From the NCBI GenBank assembly GCA_902787575.1, contig CADAGX010000014.1, positions 46,298-110,297 of the forward strand: a stretch of DNA of 64,000 bases, given 5' to 3'. Made by a program: the position numbers and the translations under genes. Of this stretch, positions 1-10,419 are shown one piece after another. This DNA comes from an uncultured Bacteroidales bacterium. Lineage in GTDB: Bacteria; Bacteroidota; Bacteroidia; Bacteroidales; Bacteroidaceae. The notes below the pieces were generated by a model that saw nothing but the letters and a program-made list of their open reading frames with translations, was not told where the DNA came from and did no database searches. The number at the start of each line of letters is the position of its first letter. Position 1 is the first letter of the stretch.

Positions 1-255
1 GGCGACGAGGTGGTGCAGTTGTATATACACGACGTACTGGCCTCTGTAGCTCGCCCAATAAAAGAGCTGGTGGCATTCAAGCGCGTAACGCTGGCTGCCG
101 GAGAAACCAAGAAGGTGGAGCTCGAGGTCCCCTACCGCAGCTTCTGCCTGTGGGACGCAGACATGAACTTCCGCGTAGAGGAAGGCGAGTTCGACATTTG
201 GCTTGGACGTGATGCCGAGCAGCGCATTGCCGGCAAGAAGGTCTATGTGAAATAG
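1..255 (+). CDS. Glycoside hydrolase family 3 protein, C-terminal fragment
   Basis: Only the last 84 residues are present; the gene begins left of the window and the frame is open from base 1. The fragment is the fibronectin-III-like domain that closes many GH3 enzymes: EVVQLYIHD, then RPIKELVAFKRVTL and GEFDIWLG. It matches, motif for motif, the end of the complete GH3 gene at 5057-7276 (EVVQLYISD, RPVKELKAFRKVWL, GEFVALVG). GH3 enzymes are mostly exo-acting beta-glucosidases or xylosidases; the catalytic part is not visible, so substrate cannot be inferred. It converges with the aminotransferase gene and a strong hairpin lies between them. Confidence 0.85.
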   Translation, partial: GDEVVQLYIHDVLASVARPIKELVAFKRVTLAAGETKKVELEVPYRSFCLWDADMNFRVEEGEFDIWLGRDAEQRIAGKKVYVK

Positions 256-297
256 AAGCAAAGAACCTTCACTCGAATTTGCTCACACCACAAAAAG

Positions 298-339
298 CAT
301 CCCCTTAGCACCCCGTCACAAGCGGGAGCTAAGGGGATG
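298..339. terminator. Stem-loop between convergent genes
   Basis: A 12 bp perfect inverted repeat (CATCCCCTTAGC / GCTAAGGGGATG) with a further CCCG/CGGG inner stem lies between the GH3 fragment and the leftward aminotransferase gene. An A-run precedes it on the + strand, which gives a U-run for transcripts of the leftward operon, so it probably terminates that operon and may serve both directions. Confidence 0.75.
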
Positions 340-357
340 ACTTCGATTTGCAACCTG

Positions 358-1554
358 TTACTTCAGGCGTGCCAGCGTTTCCTTGATGCGACGCATGGCC
401 TCGACGATATTCTCGTCGCTCGTGGCGTAGCTCATACGGAAGCACTCGGGCGAGCCAAATGCATCACCGCCCACCGTAGCCACATGTCCCACCTCCAGAA
501 GGTACATGGCCAAGTCTGTGCTATTCTGTATCAGTCGGTCGCCATCGCGCTTGCCAAAGAAACTGCTGCACTTGGGGAAGAGATAGAAGGCACCCTGAGG
601 ATCGTTCACCTCAAGACCTGGAATTTCGCGTGCCAGCCGAACAATAAGGTTCTTGCGGCGTTCGAAAGCCTGACGCATCTCTTCGACACACTCTTGTGGT
701 CCGGCAAAGGCAGCCTCGGCTGCTTTCTGCGAAACGCTGCACGGGCCGCTGGTGTACTGGCCCTGCAGTTTATTGCAGCCCTTCACCACCCACTCGGGAG
801 CAGCAATGAAGCCGATACGCCAGCCCGTCATGGCATAAGCCTTGCTCACGCCGTTTATCAGCACAACGCGGTCTTTAATTTCGGGGAACTGCGCCATCGA
901 TGCATGTTCGCCCACGTAGTTTATGTGCTCGTAGATTTCGTCGGCCACTATCATCACGCGCTCGTGGCGCAGCAGCACGTCCTTCAACGCCTCCAACTCG
1001 GCGCGGCTATAGACGCTGCCCGTAGGGTTGCTGGGCGAGCAGAGGATAAGCGCACGGGTGCGCGGAGTAATGGCAGCCTCCAACTGCTGAGGCGTTATTT
1101 TGAAGTCCTGTTCGATGGTGGCCTCGACAAAGACCGGCGTTCCCTCGGCCAGCAGCACCATCTGCGGGTAGCTCACCCAGTAGGGCGCGGGGATGATAAC
1201 CTCGTCGCCAGCGTTCACCAGCGCCATCAGCGTGTTGCACACGCTCTGTTTTGCGCCGTTGGAGCAGAGAATCTGTGAGGGAGCGTACGTAAGCCCGTTC
1301 TCGCGCTGCAGTTTCTCCACGATGGCCTTACGAAGTTCGGGGTAGCCGGGCACGGGGCTGTAGCGGCTGTAATTTTCCTCCACGGCACGGATGGCAGCCT
1401 GCTTGATATGGTCGGGCGTATTGAAGTCGGGTTCGCCCACGCTCATGTTAATCACATCCACGCCTTGCGCTTTCAGTTCGCTGCTGCGCTGACTCATGGC
1501 CAGTGTAGCACTGGGTGCCAAGCGATTCAATCTGTCAGATAATTGCATTTCCAT
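358..1554 (-). CDS. Pyridoxal-phosphate aminotransferase, aspartate aminotransferase type
   Basis: A 398-residue fold-type I aminotransferase, the normal length for aspartate aminotransferases of subgroup Ib. It should move the amino group between aspartate and 2-oxoglutarate in the cytoplasm. Visible motifs: SVGEPDFNTPDH near residue 38, SPSNPTGS with the PLP-contacting Asn176, VADEIYEH with Asp205 and Tyr208, the Schiff-base lysine Lys238 in SKAYAMTGWR, and the substrate-carboxylate Arg in FRMSYA near the end. It is last in a leftward run after the permease and ribBA genes, 48 bp behind ribBA, so co-transcription is likely. ATG at 1548 is an equally possible start. Exact substrate range (aspartate, tyrosine, other) cannot be settled from sequence. 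Confidence 0.9.
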   Translation of the reverse strand: MEMQLSDRLNRLAPSATLAMSQRSSELKAQGVDVINMSVGEPDFNTPDHIKQAAIRAVEENYSRYSPVPGYPELRKAIVEKLQRENGLTYAPSQILCSNGAKQSVCNTLMALVNAGDEVIIPAPYWVSYPQMVLLAEGTPVFVEATIEQDFKITPQQLEAAITPRTRALILCSPSNPTGSVYSRAELEALKDVLLRHERVMIVADEIYEHINYVGEHASMAQFPEIKDRVVLINGVSKAYAMTGWRIGFIAAPEWVVKGCNKLQGQYTSGPCSVSQKAAEAAFAGPQECVEEMRQAFERRKNLIVRLAREIPGLEVNDPQGAFYLFPKCSSFFGKRDGDRLIQNSTDLAMYLLEVGHVATVGGDAFGSPECFRMSYATSDENIVEAMRRIKETLARLK

Positions 1555-1602
1555 ATTCTTATTTAGCCATTTAAAATGTTTTCGTTCTCCGTGAACTGTC
1601 GT

Positions 1603-2797
<1,195 letters not shown>

Positions 2798-2805
<8 letters not shown>

Positions 2806-4711
2806 GGATATGTTTCTTTTCTATTCGTTCTCTGATTTGTGTTCCTAATTTTTGTATCTGCTGCATGTCGTGCCAGAGCCGCAGGCGATAGCGCCAGATG
2901 CGGAAGAAGAAGAACAGCCCGAGCGGCAACAGTAAGCCCACGACCAGATTGTAGCGTGCATTGCGGAAGGGCCGCGTATGTGCGTCCGGCACCAGAATTG
3001 GCAAGTCGTTCAGGCGAGCCAATATCACTTTGTCTCGCGTATTGTGCAGCTCGTCCACAATGGCCTCGAGGCGGTCGTTGAGTTCTATCACATCCTTGTC
3101 CTCGGCGTAATGGAAGAAAAGCCGCAAGTAATTGGGCATCATGTAGAGGCGAGCCTTCTCTGAATACTGGGCACAGCTCTCCGTGAGATTCTGCAACTTG
3201 CCAACCAAAGCGGGATAGTCGGGGTCCTGGATGACGACTTCCTTCGGATTCAGGCGACGATGTGCCCTGAGGCCGAGCAAACGCTGGAAGAAGGTGCGAT
3301 AGCCTTCGATGTTGAAGACCACGCTGTCCTTGTTGGCGCGGTTGATGAGGAAAATGCCAATGGGCAGCAACACAGCCGAGCTGAGCCACACGCCGGAAAT
3401 GATATTCCACTGACCAGTCTTGGACATCTTCTCGCCGCCCACGTTTACTATGTAGTAGAAAATAAAAATCAGCACGCTCACCACCACTGGCACGCCCAGT
3501 CCTCCCTTGCGGATAATGGCGCCCAGCGGAGCCCCGATGAAGAAGAAAAGCAGGCACGCCAGCGAGAGGGTGAACTTGCGGTTGGCTTCTATCTTGTGTT
3601 TACGGAGCGTGAGGTTGTTGTCCGCACTTATCGTTCCACGGAAGTCATATTCTGACTGCATGAACTGCGCCTTGCGCAACGCGTTACGCCAGGCCGCCGT
3701 TCTCTTTTCTTCGGTGAGACGAGCATAAATGGAGTCGAGCGTCTCTCGGCTTTCGGCCGTTTCCTGCACAATGGCAGCCGAGTCTTGCAGCCCGCTGGGC
3801 AGTTCGCGCTCGAGGTACAAACGTCGAGCGTTGGAGGCCACAGCATGTCCGATGCTGTCTGTCATCACGGTCAGCGAGTCGATGCCCTGCACTATCTCGG
3901 GCAGTTTCTTGGTGGCTGCGTTTCCGGCGAAAAGGCTGGCGTCCATCATATTGAAGTTGCCGTCAAAGGGGATAAGGTCCACCTCGGTGATGAACGACTC
4001 GCGCATGTACGGCACGTTGGCCCGCAGCATACTGCCGCTCTGCGACTCCATGTTGCGAAAGCGCTCGCCGTTGAAGAGCGTCAGCTTGAGGTGCATCTTG
4101 TCGGCTGTGCTCTGCAGTCGCGCACTGTCGGCCAGCACAATCTGTGCGTCCTCGTAGCTGTTGGTGTTGTTGTAAATCATCACACCGTAGAGCATGCCCG
4201 TGTCTGGGTCCTTGTGCTCCACGAAAAGATTGTAGCCGGGAATCTCGTTGTAGAAGATACCTTCTGGAATTTCCAGTTCGGGCGACTTCTGCTTCATGCT
4301 CCAGATGAGCGTGGCCAGTTGCTTCGTGGCCTCGGGGCCAATCTTGTTCTGGAAATAGAAACTACCACCGCAGACCAGCAGAACGAAGCAGAAAACGGGC
4401 TGCAGGATGCGCACCAGCGGCACGCCGGCGGCCTTCATAGAGAGCAGTTCGAACTTCTCGCCCAAATTGCCAAACGAGATAAGGCTGGCCAGCAAGATGG
4501 CCAGCGGCAACGACATGGGCACGAGCGTGAGGCCGCTGTAGTAGAAAAACTTGCCCAACACGTCCCACGAGAGGCCCTTGCCGATAAGTTCCTCCACATA
4601 ACGCCACATAAACTGCATCATGAAGATGAAGAGGCAGATGAAGAACGTGCCTGCGAAAAGCAGCAGGTAGGACTTCAGGATGAAGGCATCGAGCTTGCGA
4701 ATAAGTCTCAT
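2798..4711 (-). CDS. LptF/LptG family permease (YjgP/YjgQ)
   Basis: An inner-membrane protein of the YjgP/YjgQ family, the permease partners of LptB that extract lipopolysaccharide for delivery to the outer membrane. The chosen start gives 637 residues, opening with [19 protein letters not shown]. Hydrophobic segments lie near residues 12-35, 58-75 and 100-120, then a large periplasmic domain, then a second membrane cluster near 370-460 and one more segment close to the C-terminus. The frame stays open upstream to 4804, but a TTTG-N19-TACCTTTG promoter at 4751-4781 would lie inside that extension, so the start at 4711 is preferred. The protein is longer than Escherichia coli LptF/G because of a soluble C-terminal stretch. 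First gene of the operon with ribBA and the aminotransferase. Confidence 0.85.
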
Positions 4712-4750
4712 GTGTGCGTGGCGCGCGCGTACGCGATTATATATTGTGTG

Positions 4751-4781
4751 CAAAGGTAGCACAAATGGCGCAAAGTACAAA
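4751..4781 (-). promoter_or_regulatory. Bacteroidetes-type promoter for the LptF/G-ribBA operon
   Basis: Read on the minus strand: TTTG, 19 bp, TACCTTTG. This fits the Bacteroidetes primary-sigma pattern (TTG at -33, TAnnTTTG at -7). It ends 40 bp before the preferred ATG at 4711. Confidence 0.7.
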
Positions 4782-4830
4782 GGCGGCGGCTCAAAGTTTG
4801 GCATCGAGATACAAAAAACGTCGTTTTTTC

Positions 4831-4861
4831 TTGTGTGAAACGAAAAATCTGTTTACCTTTG
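4831..4861 (+). promoter_or_regulatory. Bacteroidetes-type promoter for tRNA-Met
   Basis: TTG at 4831-4833, 20 bp, TACCTTTG at 4854-4861, ending 20 bp before the tRNA. Spacing and both elements match the -33/-7 pattern. Confidence 0.7.
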
Positions 4862-4880
4862 CAACCGCAAATCGCAGGAT

Positions 4881-4954
4881 GGCGGGATAGCTCAGCTGGT
4901 TAGAGCGTCGGATTCATAATCCGAAGGTCAAGGGTTCAAGTCCCTTTCCCGCTA
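4881..4954 (+). tRNA. tRNA-Met (CAT anticodon)
   Basis: A full cloverleaf can be folded: acceptor GGCGGGA with TCCCGCT (first pair G-U), D-arm GCTC/GAGC, anticodon stem TCGGA/TCCGA around loop TTCATAA, and T-arm AAGGG/CCCTT with loop TTCAAGT. The discriminator base is A and CCA is not encoded. Anticodon CAT could also be the lysidine-modified tRNA-Ile; the overall sequence looks like the elongator Met type. The first pair is not a C1-A72 mismatch, so it is not obviously an initiator. Confidence 0.93.
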
Positions 4955-4976
4955 CAGAGAGAAAAGAGAATGCAAT

Positions 4977-5012
4977 CCCCGGAAGTTTGGACCGTCCACT
5001 TTCGGGGTTTTT
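4977..5012 (+). terminator. Rho-independent terminator after tRNA-Met
   Basis: CCCCGGAAGT pairs with ACTTTCGGGG (one G-U), with an inner GGAC/GTCC stem, and is followed directly by TTTTT. The T-run starts a second perfect 10 bp inverted repeat (TTTTTCTGTT / AACAGAAAAA, 5008-5030) just upstream of the GH3 ribosome-binding region. Confidence 0.8.
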
Positions 5013-5056
5013 CTGTTAAAAACAGAAAAACGACACGCTAAGATAAGAAAAACGAC

Positions 5057-7276
5057 ATGAAGAAGCTACTCCTTTCTGCAGTGCTCTTGTGCGCAGCCAC
5101 ACTGAGCGCACAGACTCCCATCTATCTCGATGAGACAAAAAGCACAGAGACACGTATCTCGGACGCTATGCAACGCATGACGCTGGCCGAGAAGATTGCA
5201 CTCATCCACGCTCAGAGCAAGTTTTCGAGCCCCGGCGTGAAGCGTCTGGGCATACCGGATTTCTGGACCGACGACGGACCTCACGGAGTGCGACCCGACG
5301 TGCTCTGGGACGAGTGGCGTCAGGCCGGGCAGACCAACGACTCGTGTGTGGCTTTCCCTGCACTGACGTGTCTGACCGCCACATGGAATCCCGAACTGAG
5401 CCGCCTCTACGGCCATAGTCTGGGCGAGGAAGCGCTCTATCGGGGCAAGAACATGATTCTGGGTCCGGGTGTGAACATCTATCGCACTCCGCTGGGCGGC
5501 CGGAACTTTGAGTACATGGGCGAAGACCCGTACCTGAGCAGTCGCATGGTGGTGCCTTACGTGCAGGGAATGCAAGCGCTGGGAGTGGCCTCGTGTGTGA
5601 AACATTTCTGCCTGAACAACGACGAGGAATATCGCCATCAGGTGAACGTAGTAGTCAGCGACCGCGCCTTGCACGAGATTTACCTTCCCGCCTTCGAGGC
5701 CGCAGTAAAGGAGGGCCACGCGTGGGGCATCATGGGCGCCTACAACCTATACAAAGACCAGCATAACTGCCACAACGAGATTCTCCTGAACCAGATTTTG
5801 AAGCGCGACTGGGGTTTCGACGGTGTGGTGGTGAGCGACTGGGGCGGCGCACACGACACGGAACAGGCCGTGAAGAACGGGCTCGACATGGAGTTCGGCA
5901 CGTGGACGGACGGCCTGCAGATGGGTGCCACGAATGCCTACGACAATTACTTTATGGCTAAGGCGTATGCCGACGCCATCCTTGCCGGCAAGTACACCAC
6001 GAAGGAACTGGACGACAAGGTGCGTCGCGTGCTGCGGCTCTTCTTCCGCACCAGCATGAACCGCAATCGCTCGAATGGTTTCCTGTGCTCCGAAGCGCAC
6101 TACGAAGCCGCACAGAAGATTGCACACGAGGGCATCGTGCTGCTGCAGAACGAGGGCAACGTGCTGCCCATCGACGTGGAGAAGACGCACCGCATACTGG
6201 TAGTAGGCGAGAATGCCATAAAGATGATGACCGTGGGAGGCGGTTCGAGCAGCCTGAAGGCACAGCACGAAATCTCGCCGCTGCAGGGACTGAAGGAACG
6301 GCTGGCAGGCAAAGTAGAGATAGATTACGCTCGCGGATACGTGGGCAGCACACGCACAAGCTACAACGGAGTAAGCACGAAAGAGGACCTCAACGAGACA
6401 CGTTCGGCAGCCGAACTGCGAGCCGAAGCCGTGGAGAAGGCCAAGGGAGCGGACTACGTAATCCTCTTCGGCGGCCTCAACAAGAGTTCATACCAAGACA
6501 GTGAGGGGCACGACCGCAAGCAGATGGAACTGCCCTACGCGCAAGACAGCCTCATCGTGGCGCTGGCGCAGGCCAACAAGCGCCTGGTATATGTGAACAT
6601 CTCGGGTAACGCAGTATGTATGCCCTGGAAGAAGCAGGTGCCGGCCATCGTGCAGGGTTGGTTCATCGGCAGCGAAGCCGGGCATGCACTGGCCAGCGTG
6701 CTGGTGGGAGACGTGTGTCCCAGCGGCAAGTTGCCCTTCACATGGCCCAACAGCCTGCAGGAAGTGGGCGCGCACGCGCTGAACACCTACCCTGGAACGT
6801 GGCGAGAAGACAAGAAAATCATCGACGAGGAATACAAAGAGGGCATCTTCGTGGGCTACCGCTGGGCCGACCGACAGAAGACGAAGCCCTGCTTTGCTTT
6901 CGGGCACGGCCTGAGCTACACCACATTCCAGATTTCTAATCTCTGCGCCGACAGGAAGGAAACCACAGACGGCAACATCAACTTCACGGTGAACGTGCGC
7001 AACACGGGCAACAGGGAGGGAGCCGAAGTGGTGCAACTCTACATCAGCGACACGAAGTGCAGCGTGGAGCGACCCGTGAAGGAACTGAAGGCGTTCCGGA
7101 AAGTTTGGCTCAAACCCGGAGAAAGTCGCGACGTGACACTCAGCATCGACCGCCGCGCCCTCTCGTTCTGGGACGAGACGAAGAACGGATGGACGGCCGA
7201 GCCGGGCGAATTTGTAGCCCTGGTGGGCAACGCGTCCGACAACCTGACATGCAAGACCAAATTCACACTTAAATAA
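5057..7276 (+). CDS. Glycoside hydrolase family 3, beta-glucosidase-like, exported
   Basis: A 739-residue GH3 enzyme that should release glucose or xylose from the non-reducing end of beta-linked glycans. Residues 1-19 form a signal peptide ending ATLSAQ. The (beta/alpha)8 domain holds the KHF motif near 182 and the nucleophile Asp261 in VVVSDWGGAHD. The alpha/beta sandwich follows (about 360-600, with GEGxx-type LVVGENA and GGSS), then a fibronectin-III-like domain from about 640 to the end. There is no T9SS sorting tail, so a periplasmic location is likely. An SGNH hydrolase gene follows 8 bp downstream, suggesting an operon. No clear promoter lies between the tRNA terminator and this gene. 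Substrate is not determinable. Confidence 0.92.
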   Translation: MKKLLLSAVLLCAATLSAQTPIYLDETKSTETRISDAMQRMTLAEKIALIHAQSKFSSPGVKRLGIPDFWTDDGPHGVRPDVLWDEWRQAGQTNDSCVAFPALTCLTATWNPELSRLYGHSLGEEALYRGKNMILGPGVNIYRTPLGGRNFEYMGEDPYLSSRMVVPYVQGMQALGVASCVKHFCLNNDEEYRHQVNVVVSDRALHEIYLPAFEAAVKEGHAWGIMGAYNLYKDQHNCHNEILLNQILKRDWGFDGVVVSDWGGAHDTEQAVKNGLDMEFGTWTDGLQMGATNAYDNYFMAKAYADAILAGKYTTKELDDKVRRVLRLFFRTSMNRNRSNGFLCSEAHYEAAQKIAHEGIVLLQNEGNVLPIDVEKTHRILVVGENAIKMMTVGGGSSSLKAQHEISPLQGLKERLAGKVEIDYARGYVGSTRTSYNGVSTKEDLNETRSAAELRAEAVEKAKGADYVILFGGLNKSSYQDSEGHDRKQMELPYAQDSLIVALAQANKRLVYVNISGNAVCMPWKKQVPAIVQGWFIGSEAGHALASVLVGDVCPSGKLPFTWPNSLQEVGAHALNTYPGTWREDKKIIDEEYKEGIFVGYRWADRQKTKPCFAFGHGLSYTTFQISNLCADRKETTDGNINFTVNVRNTGNREGAEVVQLYISDTKCSVERPVKELKAFRKVWLKPGESRDVTLSIDRRALSFWDETKNGWTAEPGEFVALVGNASDNLTCKTKFTLK

Positions 7277-7284
7277 ACTACATC

Positions 7285-8037
7285 ATGCACACTACAAACA
7301 TTCGCACGCTCTGCGTGCTTCTGCTCCTGGCCGCCGCTGGCATCACGGCTACGGCCGAGGACAAAGTGCTCTGCGTCGGCAACTCCTTCACGTTTGTGAA
7401 CGACGCACACCTGCGACTGGCCGAACTGGCCGAGAGTCAGGGCCGCGACATCAAGGTGAAGGCCGTCTTCGAGGGCGGGTACACCTTCCGCCGCCATCTC
7501 TGCAACGACAAAACGCTGAAAGCACTCTCGGGCGGTCCATACGACTACGTGTTCCTGCAAGACCAGAGCCAGACGCCGGCCTATCTGGCCGAGTCGCCAA
7601 AGCGCTGCCGCCTGGTGCTGCGCGATGCAAAGGAACTGGCCGACCGCGTTCGTATCTATTCGCGCGATGCCAAGATATGGATCGAGCAGACGTGGGCCTA
7701 CGAAAAGGATAACTTCGGCAACTTCGGCTCGTGGGAGAACTTCGACCGTATGCTGCGCCGCGGCGCAAAGAAGATGGCTCGCAAGTCGCATGCCAGCGTC
7801 TCGCCCATCGGCGATGCCTTTGCCCTCTGCCGGCAGGAGCGTCCCGACATCTCGCTCTACAAGGACGACCGCCATCATCAGTCCGAAGCAGGTGCATACC
7901 TGAAGGCCTGCGTGAACTATCTGCTCATCTACGGTGAGCCGTTCAACGCCGAAGCCACCGCCTGCGGACTCGATGCCGAGCAAGCTGCCTACCTGCGCCA
8001 CGCAGCCGAGCGCATCGTACTGAAACTGAAAGACTAA
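7285..8037 (+). CDS. SGNH/GDSL-type hydrolase, exported
   Basis: A 250-residue protein with a signal peptide (about 1-24, ending TATAEDK). SGNH hydrolase features: block I nucleophile Ser34 in CVGNSFTF, an FLQDQSQ strand, and the catalytic Asp/His in KDDRHHQSE at 194-198. It resembles the DUF4886-like branch of SGNH hydrolases, whose substrates are mostly unknown; deacetylation of glycans is a common role in the superfamily. It lies 8 bp behind the GH3 gene, so it probably acts on the same glycan. The next gene, a fasciclin lipoprotein, converges on it. Confidence 0.8.
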   Translation: MHTTNIRTLCVLLLLAAAGITATAEDKVLCVGNSFTFVNDAHLRLAELAESQGRDIKVKAVFEGGYTFRRHLCNDKTLKALSGGPYDYVFLQDQSQTPAYLAESPKRCRLVLRDAKELADRVRIYSRDAKIWIEQTWAYEKDNFGNFGSWENFDRMLRRGAKKMARKSHASVSPIGDAFALCRQERPDISLYKDDRHHQSEAGAYLKACVNYLLIYGEPFNAEATACGLDAEQAAYLRHAAERIVLKLKD

Positions 8038-8073
8038 GCCAGCCGAACGGCTCGCTACAAGACGAGCTGAAAA

Positions 8074-8183
8074 ATGCGACGTGTGGCATGACGAAATGCG
8101 ACGTGTGGCGTGACGAGATGCGACGTGTGGCGTGACGAGATGCGACGCGTGGCGTGACGAGATGCGACGCGTGGCGTGAAGCG
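8074..8183 (+). repeat. 22 bp tandem repeat, five copies
   Basis: Five head-to-tail copies of the unit ATGCGACGYGTGGCGTGACG plus AG, starting at 8074, 8096, 8118, 8140 and 8162. Copies differ mainly at one T/C position and in the first (CATGACGAA) and last copies. It starts 36 bp after the SGNH stop codon. No coding function is apparent. Confidence 0.9.
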
Positions 8184-8205
8184 AAACTACACGTCGCGTG
8201 AAAAC

Positions 8206-8250
8206 AAAGAACGCGTTCTTCCATCGGGAAGGACGCGTTCTTTCTTTTTC
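8206..8250 (+). terminator. Strong stem-loop terminator between convergent genes
   Basis: AAAGAACGCGT (8206-8216) pairs with ACGCGTTCTTT (8233-8243), with an inner CTTCC/GGAAG stem and then CTTTTTC. The A-run on the other side gives a U-run for the leftward gene too, so it may act in both directions. Confidence 0.85.
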
Positions 8251-8271
8251 TTCGTCAGCAAGACGCGGAGG

Positions 8272-10419
8272 TCACCAAGTGTCTTCGGGCGTCTCGGGAT
8301 TGTCGTAAATCTCCTTCGGACAGAGTTCGATGTAGTCGAGATAGAACTCGTTCGTATTCTGGTCGAGTATAGATTTAAACCGCAGATAGTACGTCTGGTT
8401 GGGGTCCAACGTCTGGCGCGTGAGAATTCGGCGCTGGATGCGCGGGTCGCGACGCTCGGTCTCATATCCGTCGCCCTTGATGCCGTTGATTCCCTTCATT
8501 GCACCGTTGTTGCGCATACGCTTGTCCACCTCGGCCGTATAGTCCAAATCGTCGTTATCGGGCTCATAGCCAGACTCCCACGCATCGAGATTCTTGCGAA
8601 TGTCGATGGGAATACCGGTGATGGGCAGGTTTTTGGGGTTGGAACCAAAGTACACCTGCATGATACCACGCGAAGGAGTGGCCAATACCTTGTATCGCAC
8701 CTCGTAAACACCGCGACGCGGCACAGGCGGGAGCGTAATCATCATGTCGTAGTTGCCCACAGCCTTCATCTCGTCGTTGCGATAGAGCAGCCAGCCGTAG
8801 CCGTAGCCGTTGAAGTACACGAACTTGGCATCTTCGTTGATGCTGAAATTATTGAAATACTTGTACACGTGGTCGGGTGCGATGTAAACGTACTGATAAC
8901 GAGACTCGGTGGAGTTCTTGCGGCGAATCTCGTTGGTCATAGCCTCGGGGAAGAGCGACATTCCGTCGAATCGGATGCGATCTTTGGCCAAACGGTCGCG
9001 CGTGATATCGTCGTAAGCAAGCGGCGCATCGATGGGATAAACCGCAGCATTGACGATGTCATTCACGATGGTCAGCGAGTCATCGCGCAGCACCCTACAA
9101 CCCACCTTTCCGGGATCGCAGTCAATCTCGTAGCCTGTGCCCTTGCGACCGTTGTCGCAAATGGGGAAACGATTGAGGCACACACCGTTGCTCATAGACG
9201 ATTCGTAAATCTTTATGAGGCGACGCTTGCCCATCGTGGTGTAATACTCGTAAACGGGCACAGTGTACTTGTACGGCGTGCTACGATTGTAGCCAGCCTC
9301 GTTCTCGTGGTAAACCAGTTTGTCGGCTGCCACGCGGAACGGCAGGATGTGGTACGTGAGCCACTGATAGAGCATGTTGGAGGACGACGTGTAGTTGTCG
9401 TCGGCCACAAAGTTGTCTTCGTCGGAATACTGATGATTGTCCACAATCCACTGCATGAGCTTCTCCAGTGCATCGGGTGCCGTCGGGTCGATGCCCTGCG
9501 AACGCCAGAACTCGTCTTTCTCGGGGAAGAGTGTGAAACCGTACTTGCGGTGCTCGGGCATACAAGCCGATGCGCCACGATAGGTGCCGTCCTTCTGGTC
9601 CGAGAACCATCCGCCGTCCACTCTCAGGAAGTGGTCCAAGTCTTTGATTTCGCCACGCTGATAGAGGTCTTCGTACACCTCGTCGCGTACCTTCTCGAGC
9701 GTATCCATCAGACCGCAGGCTTGCAGCGCGCGGCAGAAGAGCAGGATGCCCTCTTGCTTTGTCTCTACAATCTCCTCGAAATACGAGGCGGCATTGATGT
9801 CGTTGGGTGCAATGACCTTGTGAACCTGATACAGCACACCGTTGAGCACAAGGATGTTGCGATTCCGCTCGTCTATCTCGCACTCCCCATTGATGTAGTA
9901 GTGGTCGAGCTCCGTCTCAGGCCAGTAAACAGTAAGCTTACGGTCGTTGAGGTTGGCCAGCGGGAACTCGCTGTTGTTCTCGGTGGGGAAGAGACCCAGC
10001 ACATAGCGCTGCGTGTTCTCATCCTTGCCGTCGATAATGCTGTTGCGCACAATGACGGCCCGGATGGAGTCGAGCTTCGTGCTGTCGGGGAAAGCTTTGA
10101 AGGCGTCCCACGTCGAATCAGCTATGACCTCCTGCTCCACCAGCGTCTTCAGATACTCGTGGATAGCCTGGTTCGTGGGCACGAAACAAGTGAAGTTTCC
10201 ACGCGCAGAGAGCAACTGATAAACCGTAGAAGTACTCAGTCGGCTGACGGGCACCTTCTTGAGCATGTACAAGTACTCGGAATACACATCGCTGTGATTC
10301 TCGAGATAGGAGATGACTGTACTCTCCCTGAAGACGTATCGCGCAGAGGTGTCCACCTCTTCCTTGCAGCCGGCGAGCAGCAACAGGAGGCAAATGCACG
10401 AAAGAAAGATTCTTTTCAC
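8272..10419 (-). CDS. Fasciclin-domain lipoprotein
   Basis: A 715-residue protein with a lipoprotein signal (LLLLAGC, lipid cysteine at about residue 18). The N-terminal third carries a fasciclin-like fold: YSEYLYMLKKVPVS, FTCFVPTNQAIHEYLKTL, IVRNSIIDG and LNGVLYQVHKVIAP. Fasciclin domains mediate adhesion or glycan binding. The rest (about 230-715) has no recognised domain but is rich in Tyr/Asp beta-type segments. A second gene of 714 residues at 52897-55041 is a close paralogue along its whole length. It follows the 1636-residue discoidin protein by 144 bp and converges on the SGNH gene. Surface anchoring is inferred from the lipoprotein signal. Confidence 0.82.
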   Translation of the reverse strand: MKRIFLSCICLLLLLAGCKEEVDTSARYVFRESTVISYLENHSDVYSEYLYMLKKVPVSRLSTSTVYQLLSARGNFTCFVPTNQAIHEYLKTLVEQEVIADSTWDAFKAFPDSTKLDSIRAVIVRNSIIDGKDENTQRYVLGLFPTENNSEFPLANLNDRKLTVYWPETELDHYYINGECEIDERNRNILVLNGVLYQVHKVIAPNDINAASYFEEIVETKQEGILLFCRALQACGLMDTLEKVRDEVYEDLYQRGEIKDLDHFLRVDGGWFSDQKDGTYRGASACMPEHRKYGFTLFPEKDEFWRSQGIDPTAPDALEKLMQWIVDNHQYSDEDNFVADDNYTSSSNMLYQWLTYHILPFRVAADKLVYHENEAGYNRSTPYKYTVPVYEYYTTMGKRRLIKIYESSMSNGVCLNRFPICDNGRKGTGYEIDCDPGKVGCRVLRDDSLTIVNDIVNAAVYPIDAPLAYDDITRDRLAKDRIRFDGMSLFPEAMTNEIRRKNSTESRYQYVYIAPDHVYKYFNNFSINEDAKFVYFNGYGYGWLLYRNDEMKAVGNYDMMITLPPVPRRGVYEVRYKVLATPSRGIMQVYFGSNPKNLPITGIPIDIRKNLDAWESGYEPDNDDLDYTAEVDKRMRNNGAMKGINGIKGDGYETERRDPRIQRRILTRQTLDPNQTYYLRFKSILDQNTNEFYLDYIELCPKEIYDNPETPEDTW

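Noticed and set aside
8074-8183. CRISPR array from the 22 bp units
   Set aside because: Units abut directly with no unique spacers between them.
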